A stretch of 64,000 nt of DNA from NCBI GenBank assembly GCA_964057225.1, contig OZ059894.1:10116131-10180130 (forward strand), in the 5' to 3' direction. Below, one piece after another: positions 39,442-51,463 of the stretch. The position numbers and the translations under genes are program-made. The notes under the pieces were generated by a model. The model was given only the letters and a program-made list of their open reading frames with translations, was not told where the DNA came from and ran no database searches. Source of the stretch: Auanema rhodensis. Its lineage: Eukaryota; Nematoda; Chromadorea; Rhabditida; Rhabditidae. Position 1 is the first letter of the stretch, and every line of letters begins with the position of its first letter.

Positions 39442-41554
39442 TCAAGCTATGGATTTCTGTTTCTTTTTTTGTGATTCCTCATACGGTATCATTCTATTAA
39501 AGAAGACAAACCAAAGAAGTAGGACAGACGTAGCTTCTACGGCCTCAATTACCCATATAACACGTGGCCCTCTGGTTGTGTACACATAACTGGAATAAGT
39601 TACATATTTAATTTGCTCTACCTATATAATGAGCTAAAACCTTGTGTTTAATGGAGCAATCATTCGGGCAACACTACCAGCCATTTGGAATATTCCTTGT
39701 AGAGTTCCCTGGAAAAAAATATGAATGATGATATGCTTCCCAATCCTATATTGAATACCTGTTGTTGTGGTCCAATAATATGAGAATATAATGTATTAAC
39801 TGTAGCATTCAGTAATGCATATGACATTCCAAAAACAAAGATTGAAAATCCATAGTAAGCCTTTAAAAATTTCTGTTCTCAACAGATTTCAGTGGAAAAC
39901 ACTACCCATATCGAAGTAACCGTTAAGTTGGAACACCATTTGAAGCGTTGATCATCACACCCGTAATCTGATCCTAAAACGAATTTTTTTTTTGTGAAAA
40001 GAAAGATCTAAAAGCACGTCTCGTATGAGTATTTACCAACCGTTTACACGTAATTCCACCGTTTGTGGAAGGAATGGATATTGATATGTTACGATAAACA
40101 TCAAAACAAATGTTATTTGAGCGAATATGGCACACGCTCTGCTATTCAACCTTCAAGAAAAAAAAAAGGAATTTAAGATTCAAATTATATAAATTATTGT
40201 TTTGTTTACCTCTTTCCTACGTTAAAAACAATGAAAAAGAAGTACATTGTTGCTCCGACTGAGCCAGCTATGGCATACACAGTAGCATTATACTTGACAG
40301 CTTCTTCTTTATTAAAATGAAACATCATCATCGAGAATGGAGAATTGATTCTGAAAATAATTCGTCTTAGCAAGAAAATCCTCCATTCCTATGTTTCCAT
40401 ACGTGTCTATGGTGCAGTGAACGAAAATCTGTGAGAACCGAGTAGCAATGATTATGAACAGAGCAAGCACATCTGCGCGAACTTTCGGGGCTTCACCTTT
40501 CTTGAAAAAAAAATTTTTTTAATTCAAAAAATTGATTTTAGAAGAATTAAACCTCGGTTTTTCCTGTCGCAAAAGGTACTTTAGTTTCAATAAAAACAAA
40601 TTTGACCAGGCTGAACCCCAACACATTGAGTAGCAAAGACAATATAGCTGGACCAGTGTACACATTAAACTCAAATAAACCAAAAATTGAAAATCCATTT
40701 TCGCCTAATGGAGTGAAAAGCAACTGAAAAGCTTCAAACAGCCCAATGCTAATCAAAATTATTGCAATATATAGCTTTACCTGGCCCTATCATACTACCC
40801 ACGGCAATACCTCCACTGACACACGATACAGCTCTCATACGATCATCTTTAGTTGAAACAGAACTAACATAAGTTCGAAGTAATGTAATATTTCCTATAA
40901 ATTCAATGATCTAAGAGTTTCATTTGTATGATAATGATGAATACCCGTTCCAATTCCAACGATAAATCTAGATAACATCATTGTATACATAAGCATTGTT
41001 ACTGGCATATGTTCTAATAGTAAATAACTTGAATTACCAACTATCATACTTAAAAATCCAACTAATAATGGTATTCTGATCTGAAAATTCACAATTTTTC
41101 TTCAGAAGCTCTTTGTTTTATTTTTACTTGTTGAATACGATTGCTCCAGATGCCAGAGGTCGGAGCTCCAATACATTGCGCAACACTATATGCTGTTAAT
41201 ATGATTCCATATGATGATTCAGTAATTAATGGATCCAACTTAATATAAACTTTTATTTGAAACTTAAAGTTGGAATTAAAAAAAACCTTTCGTAGATATG
41301 GCCACATAGAACTTGAATATATTGAAAATTGAACAGCTTGAATGAAAGCACATATTCCAGCAATATAAATTGATTTCCATGGAGTTAATTTTGAGCTTTT
41401 CGTTATAAACGATAATTCTTCTTCTCCATCATTATACTCTGCTACTTCGTCAGTTTTTATGTTATTTTCTTTACAATCGATTAGTGAATGAGTTTCCTAG
41501 TTATGTCATAGATATCAGCCTCAAAATCCCCAAAATACAGTTTCTCACCTTCAT
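39442..41554 (-). CDS. MFSD8: MFSD8/CLN7-like lysosomal major facilitator protein, 496 aa
   Basis: Thirteen exons join in phase: 41554-41549, 41496-41287, 41238-41128, 41080-40945, 40894-40781, 40731-40553, 40500-40403, 40350-40210, 40150-40041, 39973-39906, 39860-39759, 39708-39641, 39589-39442. The product has about twelve hydrophobic helices. Family hallmarks include LDPLITESSYG and SGIWSNR in the first half, SRFIVGIGTG before helix 4, GPAFQLLFTPLGENGF around helix 5-6, a cysteine-bearing luminal loop near residues 370-385, and IIGPQQQGTLQGIFQMAGSV before helix 11. Human MFSD8/CLN7 is a lysosomal membrane protein of similar length. Residues 3-8 (ETHSLI) fit the [DE]xxxL[LI] lysosomal sorting signal. 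The first coding exon has only six coding nt. A probable trans-splice acceptor ends at 41570. Nematodes carry several paralogues, so one-to-one orthology is unproven. Confidence 0.88.
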
Positions 41555-41571
41555 AATAGTCGGTTAATCCT
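41555..41571 (-). promoter_or_regulatory. Probable trans-splice acceptor of the MFSD8-like gene
   Basis: TAATTATATAG on the minus strand is followed by a 15-nt leader (41569-41555) and ATG-AAG, then the first cis intron. Confidence 0.4.
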
Positions 41572-41902
41572 ATATAATTATGTTACATCAAACAAATTCT
41601 GATGCTAGTACCTTAAATGAAATATTTTAAATTACAATTTAGAAGAATAAACAATCTATTAACAGTGAATATAAGGAATTAATCTGTAAAAGAACAGGAA
41701 TTTCGAATAACTCATGTAAAATAAAGCATTCCATCAATAAAACAGCTGCGCATAGAACTGGCCACGGAAATCGATGCGAAAAGCTTAGGCGATATGTGAA
41801 TAACCCTAAGAATTTTTCGTCTATGTCAACAAAATTTAAAAAAAATTGATAAATATAGGAAGACGATCGAGCTCAAAGTTGAGGTACCACAGGTTTCAAA
41901 GT

Positions 41903-42618
41903 TCAATTGAATGTGCTTAATGCAACAAACTCAAACAAAACCTTTTTCGTAATATAACTCCCAGCAGGCGGAAGAAGCAGAGCTCTGGACGTATAATAGT
42001 ATATATGAGAGAATTAGAGAGAGGAAAGAAGCAGCTTATGGCAAAAAACAAGCTTTTCATATATATATATATGTGAATTAAGCATGCTCACATAATTTGT
42101 TGGCAGATTCTCGGTATACGTTAATATAATAAAACATCTGAAACATGCTACTGATAATAGGTGGGGACAAATGAGTTGAAACTGATAAAAGAACAATCGT
42201 TATTAATTATGTTTTATAATTATAACATGTTGTGATGAAATTAATATAATAAGAGATGCATCTTGATATCTGAACCTAGTTCTAGCTTAAATGTTTTTTG
42301 ATGCGAGTATATAAAATCAGAGAAGAGTCAAGTCTAGTTAGATTAAAAATAAATCGTAGAGAATAGACATCAAATGAGAGGGAGGATGGAAACTACTTAC
42401 AAGATGAACCAAAGAAATAACTAAATAAATGAATTTCAAAAAGACCATTTGTTTCGTATAGTTAGCATATGATTCAGAATTTTATTGCAAAGATTTATAA
42501 TCTCAGGAGAAACATGAGCAAAACGATTTCGAAAGAAGGCGAAAAACTTTTCAAAAATCAATTCGGCGACTCCAAACCTCAAATTAGTGATCTCCGCAAT
42601 AGTGACGAAACTGCTCAT
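41903..42618 (-). CDS. Tentative small gene, 120 aa, unrecognised
   Basis: Proposed exons 42618-42446, 42420-42401, 42181-42092 and 41982-41903 join in phase and end in TGA. Exons 1, 3 and 4 have protein-like composition: exon 1 is helical and aromatic (FEKFFAFFRNRF), exon 3 contains HLSPPIISSMFQMFYY, and exon 4 ends VLFEFVALSTFN. No signal peptide or known motif is seen. Weak points are the 20-nt exon 2 and a first intron of only 25 nt, below the usual nematode minimum. The first exon may instead run on to TGA at 42436, or belong to another structure. A good acceptor (TTTCTATTACAG) lies about 60 nt before the ATG. The gene is in tandem with the MFSD8-like gene, about 330 bp from that gene's leader. 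Confidence 0.35.
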
Positions 42619-44069
42619 GTAATCTACTAATATTTGTTTATTTCCTTTTTTGCTCTTTTGTTTCAATATTTAAACTGTAATAGAAATGAATGAAAAAAGA
42701 ATAAGAAATATTCAGTAGAACTCATCTGTCTTTTATAAAAAAAAACATTTGAAAACAAAAAAAATTACAAAAACTAACCTTTTATTAAACTTTTTAAGTT
42801 CTTGGTAAGTATGTGCGAGTGTGTGTGTATGTGTATGTACAACCGTTCTAGTTACTATGTCGCATGAGAAATGAAAATGACGTAATCCACGTGAGAAGGT
42901 AATTCGTCATGCTAATTTGAATGCTGCTAACTTTAATAGGTGATAGAAGTTGATAACAAAAATATATTATTTTATATCTTTGATTATAAATTTTCATTTA
43001 CCTACCATTTTCGAAGATTATTCAATGTGAATGAATTATGAAGCTGATTAGCTCTTATCATATAGCAGAAAAAATTTATTCTATTTTCTTTAAAAAAGCC
43101 TGAACTAAGATCAAAAACTAATGGAGAGAAGGTGAATATGTTTTGCAGACAAATTCTATTTTCGTCTCTAATCGTTATATTTCAATGAAAATTATTTATT
43201 ATAACTTGACTATATACTATGTGAATATGATGGAATTAATCTCAAACAGAGATATTTGATCTGTATTCTCATGAAAACGTTCTCTCTTCATCTAATCAAC
43301 TCTGTTTGGACTTTTGACCGACAGTTACAAGGGGATAAATGCTGCAAAGACGTTTGGATGCAGTTAGCACGACGGCTGGTAACACAATGCTAATCTCATT
43401 CCAAAACAGTTGACAAACTTTGATGTTACCGGTATTTCCGGTTAGTCGTGTTGGCAACTTCTTGAGAAGATGAGAATGAGGGCAACATATTGGCTTTCAT
43501 GTATCTCTTCTTCGTCTATCCTCTATGTTCTATGTTGGATGGGATTAACTCCATATGTCTCAAATACTTTAACAAACCGATTAGCAACTTTTGTTCTTTA
43601 ACAGCCACTGTATGACCGACTAAGGTAAACACTCATAATGGAAAATATCTTTTGACCTTTGTATCAGTTGGGAAAGTTGCATATAAGGCTTTTCAAATGA
43701 TTGAGCCAACTTATTGTCAGATTCTCTACCTTCATATTGAGATCAACTCATTAGATTATACGCTTCACGGTTTATTCACCTTGGTAGAGTGAGTGAATAA
43801 GAGGTTTCAGATGTAATGTGAGAAGATTAGATAAACATGATATGAACCGAATAAAGGTCTTCAAACGAAAATTAATTTATTAATTCTCACATTTTTTTTC
43901 TCAATGATGTAGCGCTTGAGTTATTTGCAATGACCGAGTAAGGTTGAAGAAAACAAAAGAAGTTAAAGGTATGAGGGTAATGTAATAGAATGCGAGAGAG
44001 AGAGAGAGAGAAAAAGAGAGAGAGTGGCAAAAAAGTCCCATACCTTGAGCATTAGAGTATAACATACAT

Positions 44070-44146
<77 letters not shown>

Positions 44147-45407
44147 ATCATATACCTTCATCTACGAATTACCGTATTCTCAATATTGACCATCAGCAGC
44201 ATCTCTATAGTAGATGATGCAGCAGTCTGCATTGACCAATCATTTAATCGTTCGCGCAAATAGAAAGAAGCCCAACTAACTATCTTTTTATTTTTACCTT
44301 TACATTACAAATAATAAAAATGAAAAGTTTGTCTGTTGAATTGTCAAATAAGAACAGAGAAAGATATAGATTAGAGCATAGAAATAGTAATATATAAAGA
44401 GAGAAAGAGAGAAATGAATAAAGAGAAACAGGAAGGAAGATGGACAACTAAAATAGTTTTTTTGACCTCAGGAAGGATATGGATATATCTTGTTATTCTT
44501 CTATGTAAATTACTAAAAGATTACAATAATTATAATATTATTAATGCGGTAAATATTGTTTTAAACTCCTATTATCAGGTAGCAGGAGGTTTGAAAATTT
44601 GAGGAAAAGTTATAAAACACAGACTATTCAGCTGCTTTTCATGTCAACATTCTCAATCTGTCATCATCTTATTTTGCAATTTTTAATAAAATAAAATTGA
44701 AAATAGATTGAAATGAAACCTTAAATTAAAAATTTCATCTTTATATATTAATCTTTACTATTTATTGTTTTTTTAAAATATGAATAAAGGTGATGAGATG
44801 ACTTGTAAATATGTATTCGTCATTCAAATATTTAAAATTTTATGATATGGTCAATGATATCTTGAATTTGTAAAGAAAATATAAAAATTGATAACATAAA
44901 TGAAAAGGAGAAGCTCTATGAATATCCATAAGATATGAAGGAGTCTAAACATCACTTCATTTGTAGTTGGCTATTGCTTGAGGGGGGATGTCTCAGAGAT
45001 TAAGAGCGATTAAACTTCAGAAAAACTGTAAAGGATGAAGATGTGATCTTCAGTAAAGTCACTAGTTCAGTAAAACTTCTACTGACAGAAGAATCTGAAT
45101 TTTTGCTGATGATGTGTACAGCATCATCAACTATGAAGCCGACAAACTCTCTCCAGACAACTAAAAAGTTCTCTCTAACACCCTCAATTAACTACTTATT
45201 TCATATTCTTTTCAATCTGATTTTTGATTTTGATTTGAATTTTAATGGTTTTAAAACGAAAATAATTGAAATCATATTAAAAGTATGATGTATCTTACAG
45301 TATTCCTACCAGCCGTAGAAGGGTCAGTTGTGGGCGGAGCCAGATGGGAGGGGTCAGACGAGGAAGTGGCTGGTTGATCCGGCGATCGAGAAGCACTCAA
45401 GCGAACC
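42619..45407. other. Intergenic region upstream of pax-1
   Basis: About 2.8 kb, AT-rich, without a supportable coding exon. It holds a CACGTG core near 42887 and two GA tracts. Open frames at 44414-44602 and 45043-45288 have no splice or motif support. This is the natural place for pax-1 regulatory DNA. Confidence 0.55.
43993..44144 (+). repeat. (GA)n microsatellites
   Basis: A short interrupted GA tract at about 43993-44023 and a pure (AG)n tract of about 72 bp at 44073-44144, separated by about 50 bp. Confidence 0.95.
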
Positions 45408-46472
45408 ATGAACTACTGGTCAGGCTGCCAAAGTGCTTCAACCAATTGGAACACAGTAGCAACAGAAAGTTCGTCTCCAACAGGTAAGCTTTAAACTATT
45501 TTTGAGTCAAAAAAAGCCCGTCAAGTTGGTGATGTTTGGTAAAATTTTCTTTTTTTTCAGCTTCAACTTCATCAGCAGGTTCTTTAGGAGAACAAAATCA
45601 GTTAGGTGGTTGGTTTGTAAATGGACGACCACTACCTACTCATCTTAGAAGATGTATCGTTGAAATGGCACAGGTTTGAACAAACCTTATTAAGTTGGTA
45701 ATTAAGTTTTAAAAATTATTCAGAACGGTGTAAGACCTTGTGATATATCTCGTCGATTGAAGATAAGTCATGGATGTGTCAGTAAAATTCTGAATCGGTA
45801 CTAGTTTTAATTTTTTTCTTTTGATAATAGCTTTTCTGTTTTCACACTCACACTCACACCTTGTTTGTTTAGTTTCTCCGAGAGTGGTACGATACTTCCT
45901 GGAGCGATAGGGGGAAGTAAGCCAAGAGTTACGACCCCAAAGGTTTGTATACAATTCTTTTCTTTTTCCTTTTTGTATTTTCTGTTTTAGTTTACATTTT
46001 ACTTTAATCAATAACTTATGCTTTAAGGTTGTTGAGCATATTCGTTACTTGAAATGCACTGATCCAGGACTATTTGCTTGGGAAATTCGCGATCGTTTGG
46101 TCTCAGATGGAATATGTGATCGAGCTAATGTCCCATCTGTTAGTAGTATCAGTCGAATTCTCCGTAACAAATCATCCGAACAAAGTAGATGTACGTTTCT
46201 TTATCTCTTTACTCATCGTTATCTCATGATTCTCTTTTCAGCTCCAACCCACATTACTCCATATCAGAAGTGGCCACAGCCGGATATGATGCTTCAAGCT
46301 CAACTAAATGCTCAAATGAGTCTCGGTAAGTCATTGATATCATGTTGCATCATCTGATTTTTCATTTTTTTCTATAGAATCATACTTAACATGTATTCCA
46401 CCGGACCCATATCCAGCTGCTTATTCTCCATTACCCTGCTCCTACGATCAATTTGCTTCCAATAGCGTCTGA
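45408..46472 (+). CDS. pax-1: Paired-domain transcription factor of the Pax1/9 class, 224 aa
   Basis: Seven exons join in phase: 45408-45483, 45561-45673, 45724-45797, 45873-45942, 46028-46190, 46242-46325, 46378-46472. Residues about 38-163 are a full paired domain: the N-terminal part starts [14 protein letters not shown] and contains [20 protein letters not shown]; the linker is [19 protein letters not shown]; the C-terminal part has FAWEIRDRL and [29 protein letters not shown] and SISRILRNK match Pax1/9 rather than Pax2/5/8 or Pax6. There is no homeodomain, as expected for this class, and no octapeptide is seen in the 60-residue tail, which is Pro/Gln/Tyr-rich. The GG-W-FVNG tryptophan is unusual. 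The ATG is the first after an in-frame TGA. The product should bind DNA in the nucleus as a developmental regulator. Confidence 0.93.
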
Positions 46473-47355
46473 TACGAAAATAATAAGATTACGGTATTTT
46501 TGAAGTAAAATGTATGAAAGGGTTTCTGATCTGAAAATTTGTTATTTCTCATTATATCTCATCAATTATGAGCTGCTTTCCATATACCTCAGGAATTTTT
46601 GATTTTTTTCGATAACAATACATGTGATATCATTTAAATAATCAATGTAAATACATACATATGTTTATTAATAAAATTATATTTTCTTATAAACAAAATT
46701 AATAAAAATTAAAAAAAAAATAAACAAATAAACAAGTAAACAAATAAATTATTATTATTATACATAATATATACTTATTTTGTGTATGTGAAATGCTATA
46801 AAAATTGGACAACAACAACAACATAAATGAAGTTAAATTTTAAATTTTAAGTTTTATAATGAAATATTAGATGTTGTTGTTTGATATTCTTCTTCATTTC
46901 AACTTAAGTTGAACTTAATTAAAGTTTAAAACATATAAAATGTATCCAACTGTTAGAACACAAGTAAAGTATATACTATATATTATTATTATATTATTAT
47001 TATTATTATAATAAACTTACATAATTATTTTAAATAAAAATATTTTTTAGAGATGAATTTCATTCAAAATTTCATATAGAAGTTGAAGATTAAGAGTAAT
47101 ATTTTCCAACTTTTTCTTCATTAAAACTATTGAATTAAGAAAAAATTTAATTAATTCTATATTTAAATTATTATATAAGTTTATTAGTAATAATATACAA
47201 ATTTATAATTATTATTTGTTTTATAAAAAAAAGAAATATTTAAATTATTTTAAAAATTTAAAGATATATTGTATATGAGATCAAAACAAATAAAATATGA
47301 TTGAGCGAGATCAATTACCTCATATTATAGTCAAATGATTTTGCTATTTGTTGAA
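46473..47355. other. AT-rich convergent intergenic region
   Basis: Between the 3' ends of pax-1 (plus) and the small membrane-protein gene (minus). Very AT-rich with ATT/TTA runs; I see only the pax-1 poly(A) signal here. Confidence 0.6.
46670..46675 (+). terminator. AATAAA, likely pax-1 poly(A) signal
   Basis: First clear plus-strand AATAAA after the pax-1 stop, about 200 nt downstream. Poly-A-rich sequence follows, so the choice is not certain. Confidence 0.4.
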
Positions 47356-48252
47356 TTAAACTATAAAACTTTGTAGATCTTTCATTGAATAATTAATTCT
47401 TTCTTCAGTATTAATACCAACAATAGCACTTGATAAACGAGCTCTTAATTATATGCATATAGTTAAATATTGTTAAGTTTAAAACTTACTTTTCTAAAAA
47501 TTCTTTTTTTAAAGCTTTATATTTCTTATTATCACCAAACCAAAATGGACATAGATATTCTCTTTAAAATAAAATTTAATAATAATATAATAGTTAATTA
47601 TGCTATTTATGCTATATTATACTTATAATACTAACCTAAGTGCATAAATATTGAATACAAGCCATGCAGCAAGGCAAAGAATACCAAAAACAATGTATAG
47701 CGTTTCTCGATATTCCGTTAAATTGAGCAGAATTTTGCTGGCTGAAAATAAATGTTTATTGAGAAAATAAAATAAAATTTAATTGAAATTTAAAAAAAAA
47801 TTATTGGTTTGTTATTATGTACGACCGCATTACATTTTGAATAATTATAAAATAATTTTCACGTTGTTTTTAATGTTTTATTCTAATTTTACGTGAAGAA
47901 AAGGAAAGTGAACGTTAATGTAAAGTGAAGAAAATGATAAAGTTTGTTGTTGAAAATATTTTTTTTTCTTTAAGTTTAAAAGCTTTTATAGGGCTTTTAG
48001 ACAAAGTTTAAAAATATGTCTGAGAATAGAAATAGGTTTTGATGACCAATTTGTTCTTAAAAAAAACAAAAAAGTTGTTTTATTCAAAGAACAAAACAAG
48101 AAACAAGGTGAATCTATCTATCTATCTATCTCAATGTAGTTAGGACGATAGGATAATACAGAAATGTTCTTGCTATCTAAGAACAAATAGCAGAAACATT
48201 GAAATTGCAATAAGTTATAAGGAAAAATACCTGTTAACCAGCTAGAAATCAT
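47356..48252 (-). CDS. Small single-pass membrane protein, 95 aa
   Basis: Four exons join in phase: 48252-48231, 47741-47636, 47561-47490 and 47443-47356. The first exon encodes only MISSWLT plus one base and is separated by a 489-bp intron. A hydrophobic helix (LYIVFGILCLAAWLVF, near residues 21-36) follows a short N-terminus with NLT, a possible glycosylation site. It is followed by REYLCPFWFG, a lysine-rich stretch and a polar C-terminus. A CAACTACAG acceptor lies 5 nt before the ATG and fits trans-splicing. I do not recognise the family. It could be a small subunit of a membrane complex, but nothing in the context says which. The chain of consistent phases is the main support. Confidence 0.55.
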
Positions 48253-48262
48253 GCCCCCTGTA
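48253..48262 (-). promoter_or_regulatory. Probable trans-splice acceptor of the small membrane-protein gene
   Basis: CAACTACAG on the minus strand ends at 48258, leaving a 5-nt leader GGGGC before the ATG. Confidence 0.35.
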
Positions 48263-48453
48263 GTTGTGACTGTTTAGCTTATTCAATGATTAAGAGAGAT
48301 TTTCGGAAAAACATGAGCCAACAAACGGTGGGAGGTGGCTATTGATATAACAGATATGAAGAGATTAACCTATAGGTTGATGTGATGACGGACTATGAAC
48401 TAACTGGATGTGTTTCAGTCTGATGATTTTGAACTGTTTAAGAGAGAAGTGTG

Positions 48454-48481
48454 AGATAGATAGATAGATAGATAGATAGAT
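48454..48481 (+). repeat. (GATA)n tetranucleotide repeat
   Basis: Seven tandem GATA units on the plus strand, just upstream of the small membrane-protein gene. Confidence 0.9.
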
Positions 48482-49737
48482 GAGGTAAGATTGAGAGAAA
48501 TAGAGAGAGAGAGCAGGAAATGGAGAAATGCTAGAGAGAAGATGTTGTCCAAAAGACATGTAAACTTAGTGAGAAAAACATGTATAACTAAGAAGTCAGT
48601 TGTTCTTTTAATTAAAAAGAAAAAGAAGTGTCGTTGTCGCGTCGTCGTCGTCGTCGTTTGTCATTGACGTTCGTAGTTCAGCTAAGAGCTCGTCAGCCTC
48701 CCATCGATATCATCTCTTATCCATTCAATTTTGTCATTTTAAAGCATTTTACAGCTTTACAGATTGACATCATCAACGTTACTTTCATATATAAACTGAG
48801 GAAAAATGGGTGATGAGTTAGTGTGACATGAGATTGATTTTCAAAGATTGATAGCCATAGCCATATCATCATCATTCCCTGCTTGCCCCCACCTACTCTA
48901 CAGACGCTAATCATGTGAGATGAAAATGAGCAAGAAAAAAAATGAAAAAAACGATGAAAAGTACGAAGGAATTGTTGGAAAAATGAAAATTTTGACTGAA
49001 TAAGCAGCAGAAGATGAAGTAGTCGAAAGAATATAAATTGAAAAGACAAAATCAATTGTAATAAATCAGAAACAGATTTTATATAACAGGTGAAGAAGAA
49101 GACGAAGACAATTTGAAAGTGAGGAAGAAAAGAAAAACGTTTTTTTTTCTTTTTCTCTGTCATTTCTTGTTTTCAATAAACTATTTGATATTGAAAGTAA
49201 GAAATGTTGGTCAAACTATTCTTTTTCTTTTCTCTTTTACAATCTTTCCTAGTTTGCTTCTAACAACTTATTCTATAAAATTGAATTTAAGGAAGAAGAA
49301 GAAGAAGAAGAAGAAGTGGAGTAGGAGGAGTGGGAGGGAGGAGCAAGATTGAGAATAAGGGAAGACTACAAGAAGAGATTCAACTAAAGTTTGATAAAAT
49401 GAAACTTAACTAGAAGAATTACATAGCTTTAGCTATTTAGTATAGAACAAATCATTAAATCTTCTATTATATAATACATTTAACTATATTATATAGTTTA
49501 TATATAAACAAAGAATATAAGAACAATCTTTATTTCTTAACTTAACTATAACATTTATTTTTTACATAACAATCAAAGTTTTTAATGAAATCACAATTAC
49601 TCGTATGGATATTTGATTTTATTTATAAATACATGTATGTACATTCTTTCTTTCTTTTCAAATTATATTTTTTTTCTTTAAAAATATTAATTTGTTCCTA
49701 TTATTCAGATGTTTCATCATCATCATCTTCTGCTTTG

Positions 49738-51163
49738 TCAACATTCAGTAGCTTTAATAGGAGCAACACCAGGAATTTTCGGTCGTTTATAAACATTGGC
49801 TTTGATAAGAAGTTGACGATAATAACAAAGAGTTAAATAGCTCCACCAGATTTCAGCTAAACCTATAATAAAATAAATTATATTAACTATATCATATAAT
49901 AATATAAATTTTTTTTAAAAATTAAAAAAGAATCAAAAAATAGATGTATTAATCACAAACATATAGCCATGTGTATGTATGTGCATGCATATGCATTTCG
50001 GTATTTGAATTTTGCAAAATTTCTCAATCTCTTGATGCTGAAGTTGTGTGTGAATTATTGAAGTGAAGTAAATCCAAATGTTATTATTCAATGAGATAAC
50101 ATCATTTTTATTTTTTTTATCTGCTTTTTCATTAGTATTTAAGAGATTTTATCTTAATTTTATGTGGAAAAGTTGAATAATTACCAGGAACTAACAGCAT
50201 ACAACTCAAAACAATACTTGACGGCATCAACATTTTGCCATCGAAGCCAAGATTTAGTAAAACTATAATCACATAATTAATAAATAAAATATACTAATAG
50301 ATAATACATACCACTTGCTAATATAATGGTCATAATGATGAATGAGATCTGCCACAGATAATGGAGTAGCACATAGCTTGGACGTCGATGTCGACTTCCA
50401 ATATACAGCAAGAATGCTGTCATAACACATGATACACTCACTGAAATAACAGGAATCTCTTGATAATTATGTGAAATAAAATGAAAAGCAATAACATGAA
50501 TGAAGGAAAACCTACTTATAAGATGGAGAGCAAAGAAATATTCTCCCAATCCATCAAACATTCCCAAAAAATAAAAATAAGTTCCATCCATAGCAATCAG
50601 ATCCGGTGATTGAATGAGAAGCACCATGGAGAAGAAAACCTGTAAAGCATACGTTGTGAAGAATCCCAAATTGGTATAAGGAAGCTTTGTAAGTAGGTTT
50701 TAGAATCCGAATGAGTTTCAAATGCAACCGAATATGACGCAATCATGTTTTTAAACTATTCTATCTTATATAAACGTTGTGACGTAAGTAATGAAACGTG
50801 AGAATATCACGTGAATAATCTTTATTCTAATTAAGTTTTAATCTAATTAACTTACTTCTATACAACAAATTAGATGTACGGATAATGATAAGTTTAATAA
50901 TCCACAAAGACACATATCCTAAAGACATTTCGTTTAATAAGTGTTTTACTTGTCTTTTTCTCTTTTTCTTTTAGAAAATAAAATAAAAAAAGAAAATTTG
51001 AACACACCTTCTCATTTTGATTATTTTTGCTCGTATCTAATGATTTTTCTGTCATAATTGATAATAGATTAGCTGCTTCAAATCGAATAGGTGGTGGTTT
51101 AAGAAGTTTTTGGGAAGATTCTCCCGAAGTAGGAATACATTTCCAAATTTCCGAATCATTCAT
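49738..51163 (-). CDS. Four-helix membrane protein, 224 aa, nematode family not recognised
   Basis: Six exons join in phase: 51163-51008, 50918-50856, 50639-50516, 50440-50312, 50262-50185 and 49862-49738. A cytosolic-looking 52-residue N-terminus (Ser/Lys/Glu-rich) precedes four hydrophobic segments: exon 2 into exon 3 (residues about 54-83), exon 4 twice (about 116-133 and 145-160), and exon 5 (about 172-185). LAEIWWSYL follows at the last membrane boundary, then a basic tail ending ATEC. The layout resembles nematode tetraspan proteins of the LAPTM/MARVEL-like kind that carry DUF domains, but it has no tetraspanin CCG motif. That comparison is inference. The ATG lies one nt after a strong acceptor (TTTTTTTCATAG), implying trans-splicing. 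A CACGTG core lies in intron 2 near 50808. Confidence 0.7.
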
Positions 51164-51175
51164 TCTATGAAAAAA
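51164..51175 (-). promoter_or_regulatory. Probable trans-splice acceptor with a 1-nt 5' UTR
   Basis: TTTTTTTCATAG on the minus strand ends at 51165, followed by A and the ATG of the four-helix protein. Confidence 0.5.
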
Positions 51176-51364
51176 ATAAAAAACTTTTTTAGAGAAAATG
51201 AAATGAAATGGAGAAAAAAAATAAAATTATGAATGTAAAAAGATTACAAGAGTATGTGTATATGTGTGTGTGTGTGTATGTGTGTGAACGATGAATGAGG
51301 AATGAAGAATGATATTGAGAAATCAAATATTATGAGAAAAACCTTAAACTGAAATCTTATAATA

Positions 51365-51463
51365 CATATAGTATAGTATAGTATAGTATAGTATATAACT
51401 ATATGTATATACATATGTATATGTCTTCTATCCATCTATCTATCCATCTATCTATCTATCTAT
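51365..51463 (+). repeat. (TATAG)n and (TATC)n arrays
   Basis: About six copies of TATAG at 51365-51396, then a degenerate TATC/CATC array at about 51431-51463. Confidence 0.85.
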
